A stretch of 13,704 nucleotides of DNA from a bacterium (GTDB lineage: Bacteria > JAUVQV01 > DATDCY01). The notes under the pieces are model-generated. The model saw only the letters and a program-made list of their open reading frames with translations, searched no databases and had not been told where the DNA came from. Location of the stretch: NCBI GenBank assembly GCA_036524115.1, contig DATDCY010000368.1, positions 1-13,704 of the forward strand, read 5' to 3'. Positions 1 to 9,000 of this stretch are shown here, piece by piece (the stretch's first letter is position 1; every line of letters begins with the position of its first letter). Position numbers and translations under genes: made by a program.

Positions 1-1296
<1,296 letters not shown>

Positions 1297-1347
1297 CGAT
1301 CGCCGTGAGAGCCGGCGAAAGGCGATGATGCCCGCGGAGTGCGAACG

Positions 1348-1380
1348 ACGCCCGGGGCGGCAGTGGCATCCCCCGGGCGT
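1348..1380. terminator. GC hairpin between convergent genes (likely bidirectional terminator)
   Basis: A perfect 10-bp inverted repeat, ACGCCCGGGG (1348-1357) and CCCCGGGCGT (1371-1380), is separated by a 13-nt loop. It lies in the 112-bp gap between the 3' ends of the collagen-like gene and the minus-strand membrane protein gene. No T-tract follows on either strand, so it is not a textbook intrinsic terminator. Position and stem strength still favour transcript termination or 3'-end protection in both directions. Confidence 0.6.
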
Positions 1381-1408
1381 TCGGCAACCGAATCCGCGGC
1401 GGCGCTGA

Positions 1409-1804
1409 TCACCGGACGAGAACCGCACCCAGGATCAGGCCGCAGCCGATCATCGCGAGGACAAAGCCGGCCGCGCCGGCGCGGAACCACCGCATGAGCC
1501 TGCGCCGGGCAGCCTCCGGCAGCCTGTCGTGGAGGGTGGTCGGATGCCACCACCAGCGGCGCGGGAGGATCCCGATTTCCGATAGTGACCGAAAGAGGAG
1601 CACGTGGTAGACGACGCCAGCGGGAACGCCTGCGAGCATGCCGATGAGGACCGCCGCCGCCCCGGCGACGAAGAGAAGCGTGACAATCCCTTCGCCGCCC
1701 GCCGAGGCGAGTAGGACAAGCACCACCGCCACCGCCACCGCGGCTTCCAGCATCGCCGCGAAGTATAAGCCCGCACCTTGCGGGTGATGCCTTCGCGGCG
1801 CCAA
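1409..1804 (-). CDS. Small integral membrane protein, function unknown
   Basis: I do not recognise the family. The 131-residue product has three likely transmembrane helices: about residues 16-37 (Ala/Val/Leu-rich), about 41-70, and about 107-130 at the C terminus. Between helices 2 and 3 is a polar loop with PRRWWWHP and an Arg-rich stretch (ARRRLMRWF), probably cytoplasmic by the positive-inside rule. The TTG at 1804 is preferred because AGGGGGA stands seven bases upstream of it. An ATG at 1753, giving 114 residues, would begin directly at the first helix and is a serious alternative, because a nested palindrome fills the interval between the two candidates. The gene converges on the collagen-like gene and has no obvious operon partner. 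Coding status is supported by the coherent membrane topology and the codon pattern; function is unknown. Confidence 0.6.
   Translation of the reverse strand: MAPRRHHPQGAGLYFAAMLEAAVAVAVVLVLLASAGGEGIVTLLFVAGAAAVLIGMLAGVPAGVVYHVLLFRSLSEIGILPRRWWWHPTTLHDRLPEAARRRLMRWFRAGAAGFVLAMIGCGLILGAVLVR
1754..1800. repeat. Nested palindrome at the 5' end of the membrane protein gene
   Basis: The outer arms CGCCGCGAAG (1754-1763) and CTTCGCGGCG (1791-1800) pair over 10 bp. Inside, after a 6x6 internal loop, CCCGCA (1770-1775) and TGCGGG (1779-1784) form a 6-bp stem with a 3-nt loop. The structure lies between the TTG (1804) and ATG (1753) start candidates of the minus-strand gene and abuts that ATG. It could be a structured leader controlling translation, or a dispersed REP-like palindrome. 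Only one copy is visible in the window. Confidence 0.6.
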
Positions 1805-1869
1805 GGTGCAGTCCCCCTGCGGTGAGGTTCGCGGAGCGCGAGCAGCGACTTTGCCGCGCGGGCCTGCTC

Positions 1870-2035
1870 TCCCCAGGTCAAAATTGGAAGAAATCTTTAC
1901 ATATGAAGTCAGAATGGTTTATGACTAAGGTGATTGTATCTATCGCGCTGCGCGAGTTCGGTAAAAATAGTGCGCATAATCGCTATGTTATAAATTGTGC
2001 GCCCGCATTGGATACATAGTATGAAAATTGCATGC
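1870..2035 (+). promoter_or_regulatory. AT-rich island, probable promoter region of the secreted protein/cyclase/FecR operon
   Basis: This stretch is markedly AT-rich against the GC-rich surroundings, and it lies upstream of the plus-strand operon starting at 2228. Sigma-70-like candidates include TTTACA (1896-1901) followed after 18 bp by TATGAC (1920-1925), and isolated -10-like hexamers CATAAT (1975-1980) and TATAAA (1989-1994) without a good -35. No single promoter stands out, and no clear CRP-type TGTGA-N6-TCACA palindrome was found. The region carries no convincing gene; the short frames through it have no ribosome site and no family resemblance. Confidence 0.4.
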
Positions 2036-2040
2036 TCTGG

Positions 2041-2227
2041 AGGCGAAGTGAGATTCGGACATGCGACTTCGTGGGCGTGAATGTTCGGAGAACTCGTGTG
2101 ACGCCGAACCGACGGGCAAGGAGGTGGTGAGCAGCACTTATTGGCAGCGGTTCTCCCACGATCGAGGTGGGGTTGGGGTGGGGCAAGCGTGGATGTCTTG
2201 GACGCGCAGACGGAAGAGGGCTCAAAG
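2041..2227 (+). other. Potentially structured 5' leader of the operon
   Basis: This is gene-free sequence between the AT-rich island and the ATG at 2228. Two short hairpins can form: CGAAGT (2044-2049) with ACTTCG (2066-2071), and GTTCGG (2083-2088) with CCGAAC (2104-2109). A competing pairing exists between GGCGT (2074-2078) and ACGCC (2101-2105), which shares bases with the second hairpin. An unusually good Shine-Dalgarno sequence, AAGGAGGT (2118-2125), is not properly spaced from any start of a credible gene. G-runs follow at 2166-2183. I checked by eye for c-di-GMP (GEMM), TPP, SAM and cobalamin riboswitch signatures and saw none. Confidence 0.3.
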
Positions 2228-3751
2228 ATGCGAAAGAGAACGTTCAGGTTCCTGACGGCTGCACTGTCGTTCGCTTCAGGGCTGCTGCTCATGGTCGGAA
2301 GCGCCGGTGCGGTCACCTTCTCCTACAACATGACGTTGGACGGCGTCACGTCGGCGGACTACACGACGAGCGCGACCTATAACTACGCCTTTTCGCAGAA
2401 CGCGGGATCCAGCACCCTCAGCTACATCGATTTCGAGATCCCCGCCGAGATCGGCATCCCAGCGGGGGCGTTCGCGGGGGGCACATCCAAGTTCAGCGTT
2501 ACGTACTACGCCAACGGGGCAGGGGCCGGGGTGCTGCTGGGCGGCGAAGTCTACGACGTCGGTGTCGGCGACTACGGCACCAAGTTCGGCGTCGGCGACA
2601 CGCGATACCGGGTCATGAAGGTGAACATTCCCGCCCCGGCCGCCACCTTCAGGGTCGCCCTGTCGCTGAAGGGCCAGACGTTCGCCTCGGGCAGGATCTT
2701 CGCCGACGCGAGCGGCAGCGACTACGGCGTGGTGCTGATCAAGGCAGGGAACGGGTCCAACACGCAGACGTTCACCCTCCAGACGCCGACGATCGTGAAC
2801 CCGCCCGTCTCCCCGCGCCCGGTCTTCTCCACGCTGAGCGTCTTCCCGAATCCCGTCGTGCTGCCGGACTGCGCGACGGTGAGCTGGACGCTCTCGGATC
2901 CTCTCGCGACGGTGACGATCGATCCCTATGTCGCGGTCTCCGGCAACCAGGCCTCCATCTGCCTCGCCGCCGCGGGCACCTACGCGTACACGATCACGGC
3001 GACGGGCGCGGGCGGCTCGGCCACGGAGTCCTTCACGGTGACGGCGGTGAACGCGCCGCCCCCGCCGCTGGTCTTCTCGCTCTCGGTGCTCCCGAACCCC
3101 GTCACGCCACCGGGGTGCGCGACGGTCCGGTGGGACCGGCGGGACGCCGTCGTCACGATCAACCCCTCGGGCGCCGCCACGATCTCGAGCGACCCCGCCG
3201 ATCCGGCCTACGCAACGATCTGCTTCGGCCCTGAGACCGCGCCAGGCACGCACACCTTCCAGATCATGGCGACGGTGCCGGGCGGCTCCACGGCCACTGT
3301 CTCGTTCGCCATCACGACGAACCCGCCGCCGGTCATCGAGACCACGTGCAAGCAGATCCGCAAGAACGGCGTTTCCGGCCAGTACTGCATCTACGTCTGC
3401 CTCTCCACTTCGGACGGCGGACTGCAGAACTTGGAGTCTGCCACGTGGTTCAACACGGCGGACTGCAGCGGCTCCGGCGTGCCGCTCGCCATCTACGGCC
3501 AGGACTCACCTGAGAAGACACTGGTGTGCAACCCCTGCCGGGTGGATGTCGACCCCAGCCACCCTCAGGTCTGCCCCGCGAATACGGATCCGAGCGTGAC
3601 GCCGTTCCGCTACGAGCAGCTCGGCGTGAGCGGCAACCCGTACAAGAACTGCGACATCTTCAAGTACGAGCGTCAGGACCAGGGCTTCGCCGCGGTGCTC
3701 GGCACCGATCCGTGGGTCGTGATCAATGGAAGGCAGGTCTGGGTGAGGTAG
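2228..3751 (+). CDS. Secreted protein with two Cys-paired Ig/PKD-like modules and a Cys-rich C terminus
   Basis: The product is 507 residues and not a family I can name. It opens with a clear Sec signal peptide (basic MRKR, hydrophobic core, cleavage expected after Ala28 in SAGA). Residues 29-190 form a beta-rich N-terminal domain. Two related modules follow (about 190-280 and 285-370), each with an LSVxPNPV entry strand, a CATVxW motif and a second Cys. The putative disulfide pairs are Cys215-Cys245 and Cys297-Cys332, with a PKD/Ig-like ending in TATGAGG and MATVPGG. The C-terminal 135 residues carry eight more cysteines. The frame is open further upstream, but ATG 2228 is chosen because the signal peptide starts there and GAAGAGGG stands seven bases before it. 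The stop is nine bases before the cyclase start and in the same frame. Its position at the head of the cyclase operon suggests an exported ligand-binding or adhesin partner; that is inference. Confidence 0.85.
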   Translation: MRKRTFRFLTAALSFASGLLLMVGSAGAVTFSYNMTLDGVTSADYTTSATYNYAFSQNAGSSTLSYIDFEIPAEIGIPAGAFAGGTSKFSVTYYANGAGAGVLLGGEVYDVGVGDYGTKFGVGDTRYRVMKVNIPAPAATFRVALSLKGQTFASGRIFADASGSDYGVVLIKAGNGSNTQTFTLQTPTIVNPPVSPRPVFSTLSVFPNPVVLPDCATVSWTLSDPLATVTIDPYVAVSGNQASICLAAAGTYAYTITATGAGGSATESFTVTAVNAPPPPLVFSLSVLPNPVTPPGCATVRWDRRDAVVTINPSGAATISSDPADPAYATICFGPETAPGTHTFQIMATVPGGSTATVSFAITTNPPPVIETTCKQIRKNGVSGQYCIYVCLSTSDGGLQNLESATWFNTADCSGSGVPLAIYGQDSPEKTLVCNPCRVDVDPSHPQVCPANTDPSVTPFRYEQLGVSGNPYKNCDIFKYERQDQGFAAVLGTDPWVVINGRQVWVR

Positions 3752-3760
3752 GCCCCGCGC

Positions 3761-6022
3761 GTGGTTGCGCGTGCCTGGAAGGCGGCTGCGCTCGGTCTCG
3801 CCGTCGGGATCGCGGGCGTGGCCGCCAGCCCGCTGCGCCCCGTCTTGGATCTCGAGGAGGACACCGGCCTCGGCATCCTGTTCAAGCTGCGGGGGGCGCG
3901 GAGGCCGCCCGCGGAGGCGGTGGTCATCAGCATCGACCGCGAGTCCTCCGAGCAGCTCGGCCTCCCCGACAACCCCGACAAGTGGCCCCGCTCGCTGCAC
4001 GCGCGCCTGACGGACGTGCTGGCGCGCGAGGGGGCCAGGGCCGTCTCCTTCGACCTGCACTTCATCGAGCCGCGCGTCGAGAAGGACGACGCCGCGTTCG
4101 CGGCGGCGATGAAGCAGGCCCGCAACGTCCTGCTCACCGAGCAGATCCGCAGCAAGGACGTCCCGCTCTCGGACGGCGACGCGTCGGCGGAGCCCGTCGG
4201 CCACAGCGTCGTGCGCGCGGTGCCGCCGATCGACCTGTTCGCCGACGCGGCCGTCGCCACGGCGCCGTTCACCCTGCCGCGCATCCCCTTCAAGGTGAGC
4301 CGGTTCTTCACGTTCGAGCCTGGCGCCGGCGACGCCCCCTCGATGCCGATGGCGATGCTCCAGGTCTACGCCGCGCCCGCGTTCGGCGATTTCGTCTCAC
4401 TGCTCGAGAAGGCGAGCCCGGCGCTCGCGGGCCAGTTTCCCGGCGACCTTGCGCCGACCATCGCCGCGGGGGGCGTTCCCGCCCTCATGAAGCGCGTGCG
4501 CGACGCGTTCAGCGCGGACCCGGGCCTGGCCCGGAGGATGCGGCGGGAGCTGCGGGCTGCGACGGCGCTCTCCGGGGACCCCGCACGGCGCCGTCTCATC
4601 GAAGCGCTCGTCCGCGTGTACGAAGGCTCGAACAACCGGTTCCTCGACTTCTACGGTCCGCCCCGGACGGTGACCACGATCCCCTACCACGAGGCGCTGC
4701 AGATCCGGGACGGCGCCGCCGGGGGGCGGACGTACGATCTCAAGGGCAAGGCGGTGTTCGTCGGCCTCTCGGAGGCGCTGCTCGCGGAGCGCAAGGACAG
4801 CTTCTACACCGTATTCTCCCGCGCCAACGGCATCTTCATCGGGGGGGTGGAGATCTCGGCCACGGCGTTCGACAACCTCCTCGAAGGCTCGCAGGTCACG
4901 CCGCCCTCGTTCGCGACGTACGCCCTCGTCGTCCTGCTCTGGGGGGTCGCCCTGGGCTTCCTTTGCCGGTACTTCCACGTCGGCATCGCCGCGCTGGGTA
5001 CCCTCGCACTCGGCGGCCTCTACCTGGCCGCCGCCTGGCTGGCGTTCAAGACGGGGAACGTCTGGTACCCCGTCGCGGTCCCGCTCTTCCTCCAGGCGCC
5101 GGCCGCCTTCGTCGGCGGCGTGGTCTGGGGCTACCTCGACACGAAGAAGGAACAGGAGCGGGTCCGCAAGGCGTTCGAGCAGTATCTGCCGAAGAACGTG
5201 ATCGACCAGCTGCTCCAGAACCTGGGCGACGTCGGGGCGAGCGCGGAGACCGTCTACGGCGTCTGCCTGTTCACGGACGCCGAGCACTTCACCACGCTTT
5301 CGGAGACTCTCGACCCAAAGCAGCTCGGCGCCTTCATGAACCGCTACTACGAGACGCTCTTCGGGCCGGTGAAGGACCACGGCGGCGTCGTCTCGAACCT
5401 CTCCGGCGACTCGATGCTGGCGATCTGGGTCTCCGCGACGCCGGACGCGGCGCTGCGCGAGCGGGCGTGCCTCGCCGCGCTGGACATCCACAGGGCGGCG
5501 GGCAGCCTGCACGACCCCGCCGTGCCGCAGCAGCTGCGCACGCGCATCGGGCTGCACTACGGCGACCTCTTTCTCGGGAACATCGGCGCGATGGACCGCT
5601 ACCAGCACACCGTGATGGGCGACATCGTCAACACGGCCTCGCGCCTAGAGGGGCTGAACAAGCACCTCGGCACGCGCCTGCTGGTGTCATCGGACGCGGT
5701 CGACGGGGTCGGCAGCCTGCTGACACGGGCGCTCGGCTCGTTCCGGCTGAAGGGCAAGACCAGGCCGATCGCGGTCCACGAGCTGGTCTGTCGCCAGTCG
5801 GAGGCGGACGCGCGCCAGCGCGAGGGGTGCCGGGCGTTCGCCGACGGGATGGTCGCGTTCGGCAAGCGCTCGTGGGACGAGGCCGCGGCGGCGTTCCACC
5901 GCGCGCTGGCGGTCCTGGGTGACGACGAGCCTTCGCGTTTCTATATCGCTCTGTGCGCGCAGTACCGGGACCAGCCGCCCGCCGAGCCGTGGGACGGCGT
6001 GGTCCGGATGGACAGCAAGTAG
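3761..6022 (+). CDS. CHASE2-domain class III adenylate/guanylate cyclase, membrane-bound
   Basis: This 753-residue sensor cyclase makes a cyclic nucleotide in the cytoplasm in response to a periplasmic cue. The order is: N-terminal membrane anchor (about 4-23); periplasmic CHASE2 domain (about 30-370, with VVISIDRES and FDLHFIEP typical of the family); three transmembrane helices (about 385-467); class III cyclase domain (about 495-665); and a TPR-like tail. Catalytic residues visible are metal-binding Asp506 (FTDAEHF) and Asp550 (SGDSM), and the transition-state pair Asn624 and Arg628 (NTASRLE). The usual substrate-selecting Lys is Asn546, and its partner position is Thr617, so ATP versus GTP specificity cannot be read off. 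GTG 3761 follows a GAGGTAGG ribosome site and lies nine bases after the previous stop. The next gene begins 53 bases downstream, so an operon is likely. The family call is secure; substrate and signal are unknown. Confidence 0.95.
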   Translation: MVARAWKAAALGLAVGIAGVAASPLRPVLDLEEDTGLGILFKLRGARRPPAEAVVISIDRESSEQLGLPDNPDKWPRSLHARLTDVLAREGARAVSFDLHFIEPRVEKDDAAFAAAMKQARNVLLTEQIRSKDVPLSDGDASAEPVGHSVVRAVPPIDLFADAAVATAPFTLPRIPFKVSRFFTFEPGAGDAPSMPMAMLQVYAAPAFGDFVSLLEKASPALAGQFPGDLAPTIAAGGVPALMKRVRDAFSADPGLARRMRRELRAATALSGDPARRRLIEALVRVYEGSNNRFLDFYGPPRTVTTIPYHEALQIRDGAAGGRTYDLKGKAVFVGLSEALLAERKDSFYTVFSRANGIFIGGVEISATAFDNLLEGSQVTPPSFATYALVVLLWGVALGFLCRYFHVGIAALGTLALGGLYLAAAWLAFKTGNVWYPVAVPLFLQAPAAFVGGVVWGYLDTKKEQERVRKAFEQYLPKNVIDQLLQNLGDVGASAETVYGVCLFTDAEHFTTLSETLDPKQLGAFMNRYYETLFGPVKDHGGVVSNLSGDSMLAIWVSATPDAALRERACLAALDIHRAAGSLHDPAVPQQLRTRIGLHYGDLFLGNIGAMDRYQHTVMGDIVNTASRLEGLNKHLGTRLLVSSDAVDGVGSLLTRALGSFRLKGKTRPIAVHELVCRQSEADARQREGCRAFADGMVAFGKRSWDEAAAAFHRALAVLGDDEPSRFYIALCAQYRDQPPAEPWDGVVRMDSK

Positions 6023-6075
6023 CGGAGATGAAGGATCCGGGCGGACACGGAAACTCTGGACAAGGAGGGGCGGCG

Positions 6076-9000
6076 ATGATGCGACGGCAGCCGGGCGCTG
6101 CGGGTCTTCTGGTCTTCACCGTTGTCGCGGCGGCGCTGGCCGGCGGCACGGCGTCGGCGGCGACCTGCGAGAAGTGGGCGGGCAAGGTGGTCTCCGCGCA
6201 GGGGGTGGTGGAGGTCAAGCTCGCGGGCGAGACCCGCTGGGCGCCGGTGAAGCTCGACGAGCCGTACTGTCCCGGCGACACGATCCGGACGGACCGCCGG
6301 AGCCGGGCCGACATCGCGCTGAGCACGCATCCACTCCTGCGCCTGGACCAGAACAGCACCGTCACCCTGGGCGGCATGAAGGACGAGCGCACGTCGCTGG
6401 TCGACATGCTCGGCGGCGCCGTGCTCTTCTTCAGCCGGGTCACCCGCAGCCTGGACGTGAAGACCGCGAGCGTGAACGCGGGCGTCGAAGGGACGGAGTT
6501 CCTGCTCCGCGTCGAGCAGGGGCGCACCGACCTGACCGTCTTCGAGGGCAAGGTGCTGGCCTCGAACGCGGCCGGCGGCCTCGCGGTCACCACCGGTCAG
6601 TCGGCCGTGACCGAGACCGGGAAGGCGCCGGTCTACCGCACGGTCGTGCGCCCGCGCGACGCGGTCCAGTGGGCGCTGTACTACCCGCCCGTGCTCGCCG
6701 CCGCGCCCGCAGGGCTGAAGCAGGACGACCCGCGGGCCCTCGCGGCGCGGGCGGCGCAGGCGCTCGCCGTCGGCCGCGTCGAGGAGGCCGCGGCGGATCT
6801 CGACCAGGCCCTCAAGGCCGACCCGAAGAACGCCGATGCCCTTGCGCTCCAGGCGGTCGTTGCCGTCACGCAGAACGACAAGGCGAAGGCACTCGAACTG
6901 GCGGGCAAGGCGGTGGACGCCGGCCCGACGTCGGCAGCCGCGCGGATCGCCCTCTCCTACGCGCAGCAGGCGCGCTTCGACCTGGAGGCGGCGTTCGCCA
7001 GCGTGAAGCACGCCGTGGAGCTCGAGCCGGGCAACGCCCTGGCCTGGGCGCGCCTCGCGGAGCTTCAGGCTTCCTTCGGCGATCTCGGGGTATCGCTCGC
7101 GTCGGCGACCAAGGCCGTGGCGGCGAACCCCGATCTCTCGCGGACGCAGACGGTGCTCGGGTTCGCCTACCTGACGTCGGTGAAGACCGCGAAGGCGGCG
7201 GCGACCTTCGAGAAGGCGATACAGCTCGACAACGCCGATCCGCTGCCGCGGCTCGGTCTCGGGCTGTCGCGCATCCGGGACGGCCGCCTCGAGGAGGGGC
7301 GGCGCGACCTCGAGATCGCGATGAGCCTGGACGCGGACAACGCCCTGATCCGCAGCTACCTGGGCAAGGCCTACTACGAGGAGAAGCGCGACAAGCTGGC
7401 CGCGGGTCAGTACGAGATGGCCAAGAGCCTGGACCCCTCGGACCCGACGCCCTACTTCTACGGCGCAATCCAGAAGCAGACCGAGAACCGGCCCGTCGAG
7501 GCGCTCGCCGAGATGGAGAAGGCCGTCGAGCTCAACGACAACCGGGCCGTGTACCGCTCGCGCCTGCTGCTCGACGGCGACCACGCCGCCCGCAGCGCGA
7601 GCATCGGGCGCATCTACAACGACCTCGGCTTCCAGCGGCGCGCGCTGGTCGAGGGATGGCAGTCCGTCAACCTCGATCCGGCCAACTACTCGGCCCACCG
7701 GCTGCAGGCCGACCTTGACGCCGCGCTGCCGCGCCGGGAGATCGCGCGGGTCAGCGAACTGCTGCAGTCGCAGCTGCTGCAGCCGGTGAACATCACGCCC
7801 GTGCAGCCGCGGCTCGCGGAGAGCAGCCTGCTCAGCGTCTCGACGGGCGGGCCCTCGGAGCTCTCGTTCAACGAGTTCAACCCGCTGTTCGAGCGCAACC
7901 GGCTTGCGCTGCAGGCGAACGGCATCCTCGCGGAGCAGGACACGGCGGGCGAAGAGGTCGTCGTCTCCGGGCTCTACGACACCGTCTCGGTCAGCGCCGG
8001 GCAGTACCACTACCGGACGGACGGCTTCCGGGAGAACGACGACCTGAAGGACGACCTGTACGACGTGTTCGCCCAGTGGAGCCCGACCCCGCGCACCAGC
8101 CTGCAGGCGGAGTTCCGCTCGCGGGATTCGGAGTTCGGGGACCGGATGCTGAACTTCTACCCGGACGTCTTCTCCAGGGGGCTGCGCCAGGAGCCGGAAT
8201 ACAGCCTGCTCCGCGTCGGCGGCCACCAGCAGTTCGCCCCGGGTTCCGACCTGATCGCCTCGTTCATGTACAAGGACTCGAACTACCCCGCGACGGTCGC
8301 CGACCCCGGCGTCTCGCTCTTCGAGACGACCGACGACGAGCGGGCGTACATCGCGGAGGCGCAGTACCTCGGGCGGGCCAGGCGCGTCAACGTGATCGCC
8401 GGGGGCGGCTACGTCTCGAGCGACGGGACGAACGACACCAGCTTCGCGTTCGACCCGGACCCGACGTTCAGCTTCTCCGACACCGCCTCGATCGACCGGA
8501 CGCACGCCAACGGCTACGCCTACCTGCTCGTCAACTACCTGAGGAACGCCACGGCGACGGTCGGCGTCAGCTACGACGACGTGCGCAGCGACGCGGCCGA
8601 GATCTACGACCGCACGCAGTGGAACCCGAAGCTCGGGCTCACCTGGAACCCGGCCGCCGGCACGACCCTGAGGGCCGCCGCGTTCCGGGTGCTCAAGCGC
8701 ACTCTCGTCACCGAGCAGACGCTCGAGCCGACCCAGGTGGCGGGCTTCAACCAGTTCTACGACGAGATCAACTCGACCGACTACTGGACCTACGGCGTCG
8801 GCGTGGACCAGAAGTTCACGTCGCGTCTCTACGCCGGGCTCGAGGCCGAGCGGCGGAACCTGAAGGTGCCGTACGAGTTCTCCTTCCCTGACGGCACCCC
8901 GGGGCGCGCGGACTGGACGGAGAAGACCGCGAGCGCCTATGCCTGCTGGGCGCCGCACGACTGGTTCTCGCTCACCGCCGGCTACCAGTACGAGAAGCTC

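Noticed and set aside
1822-2019. Small plus-strand open frame of 65 codons across the AT-rich island
   Set aside because: No ribosome site, shifting composition along its length and no protein-like pattern; it crosses the probable promoter region.
2141-2227. Longer N terminus for the secreted protein from TTG 2141
   Set aside because: It would bury the signal peptide 29 residues inside the protein; ATG 2228 has its own ribosome site.
2061-2255. Small plus-strand open frame of 64 codons using the strong AAGGAGGT at 2118
   Set aside because: The Shine-Dalgarno sequence lies inside the frame and only one base before a GTG. The product is Arg/Gly-rich and overlaps the signal peptide of the secreted protein.
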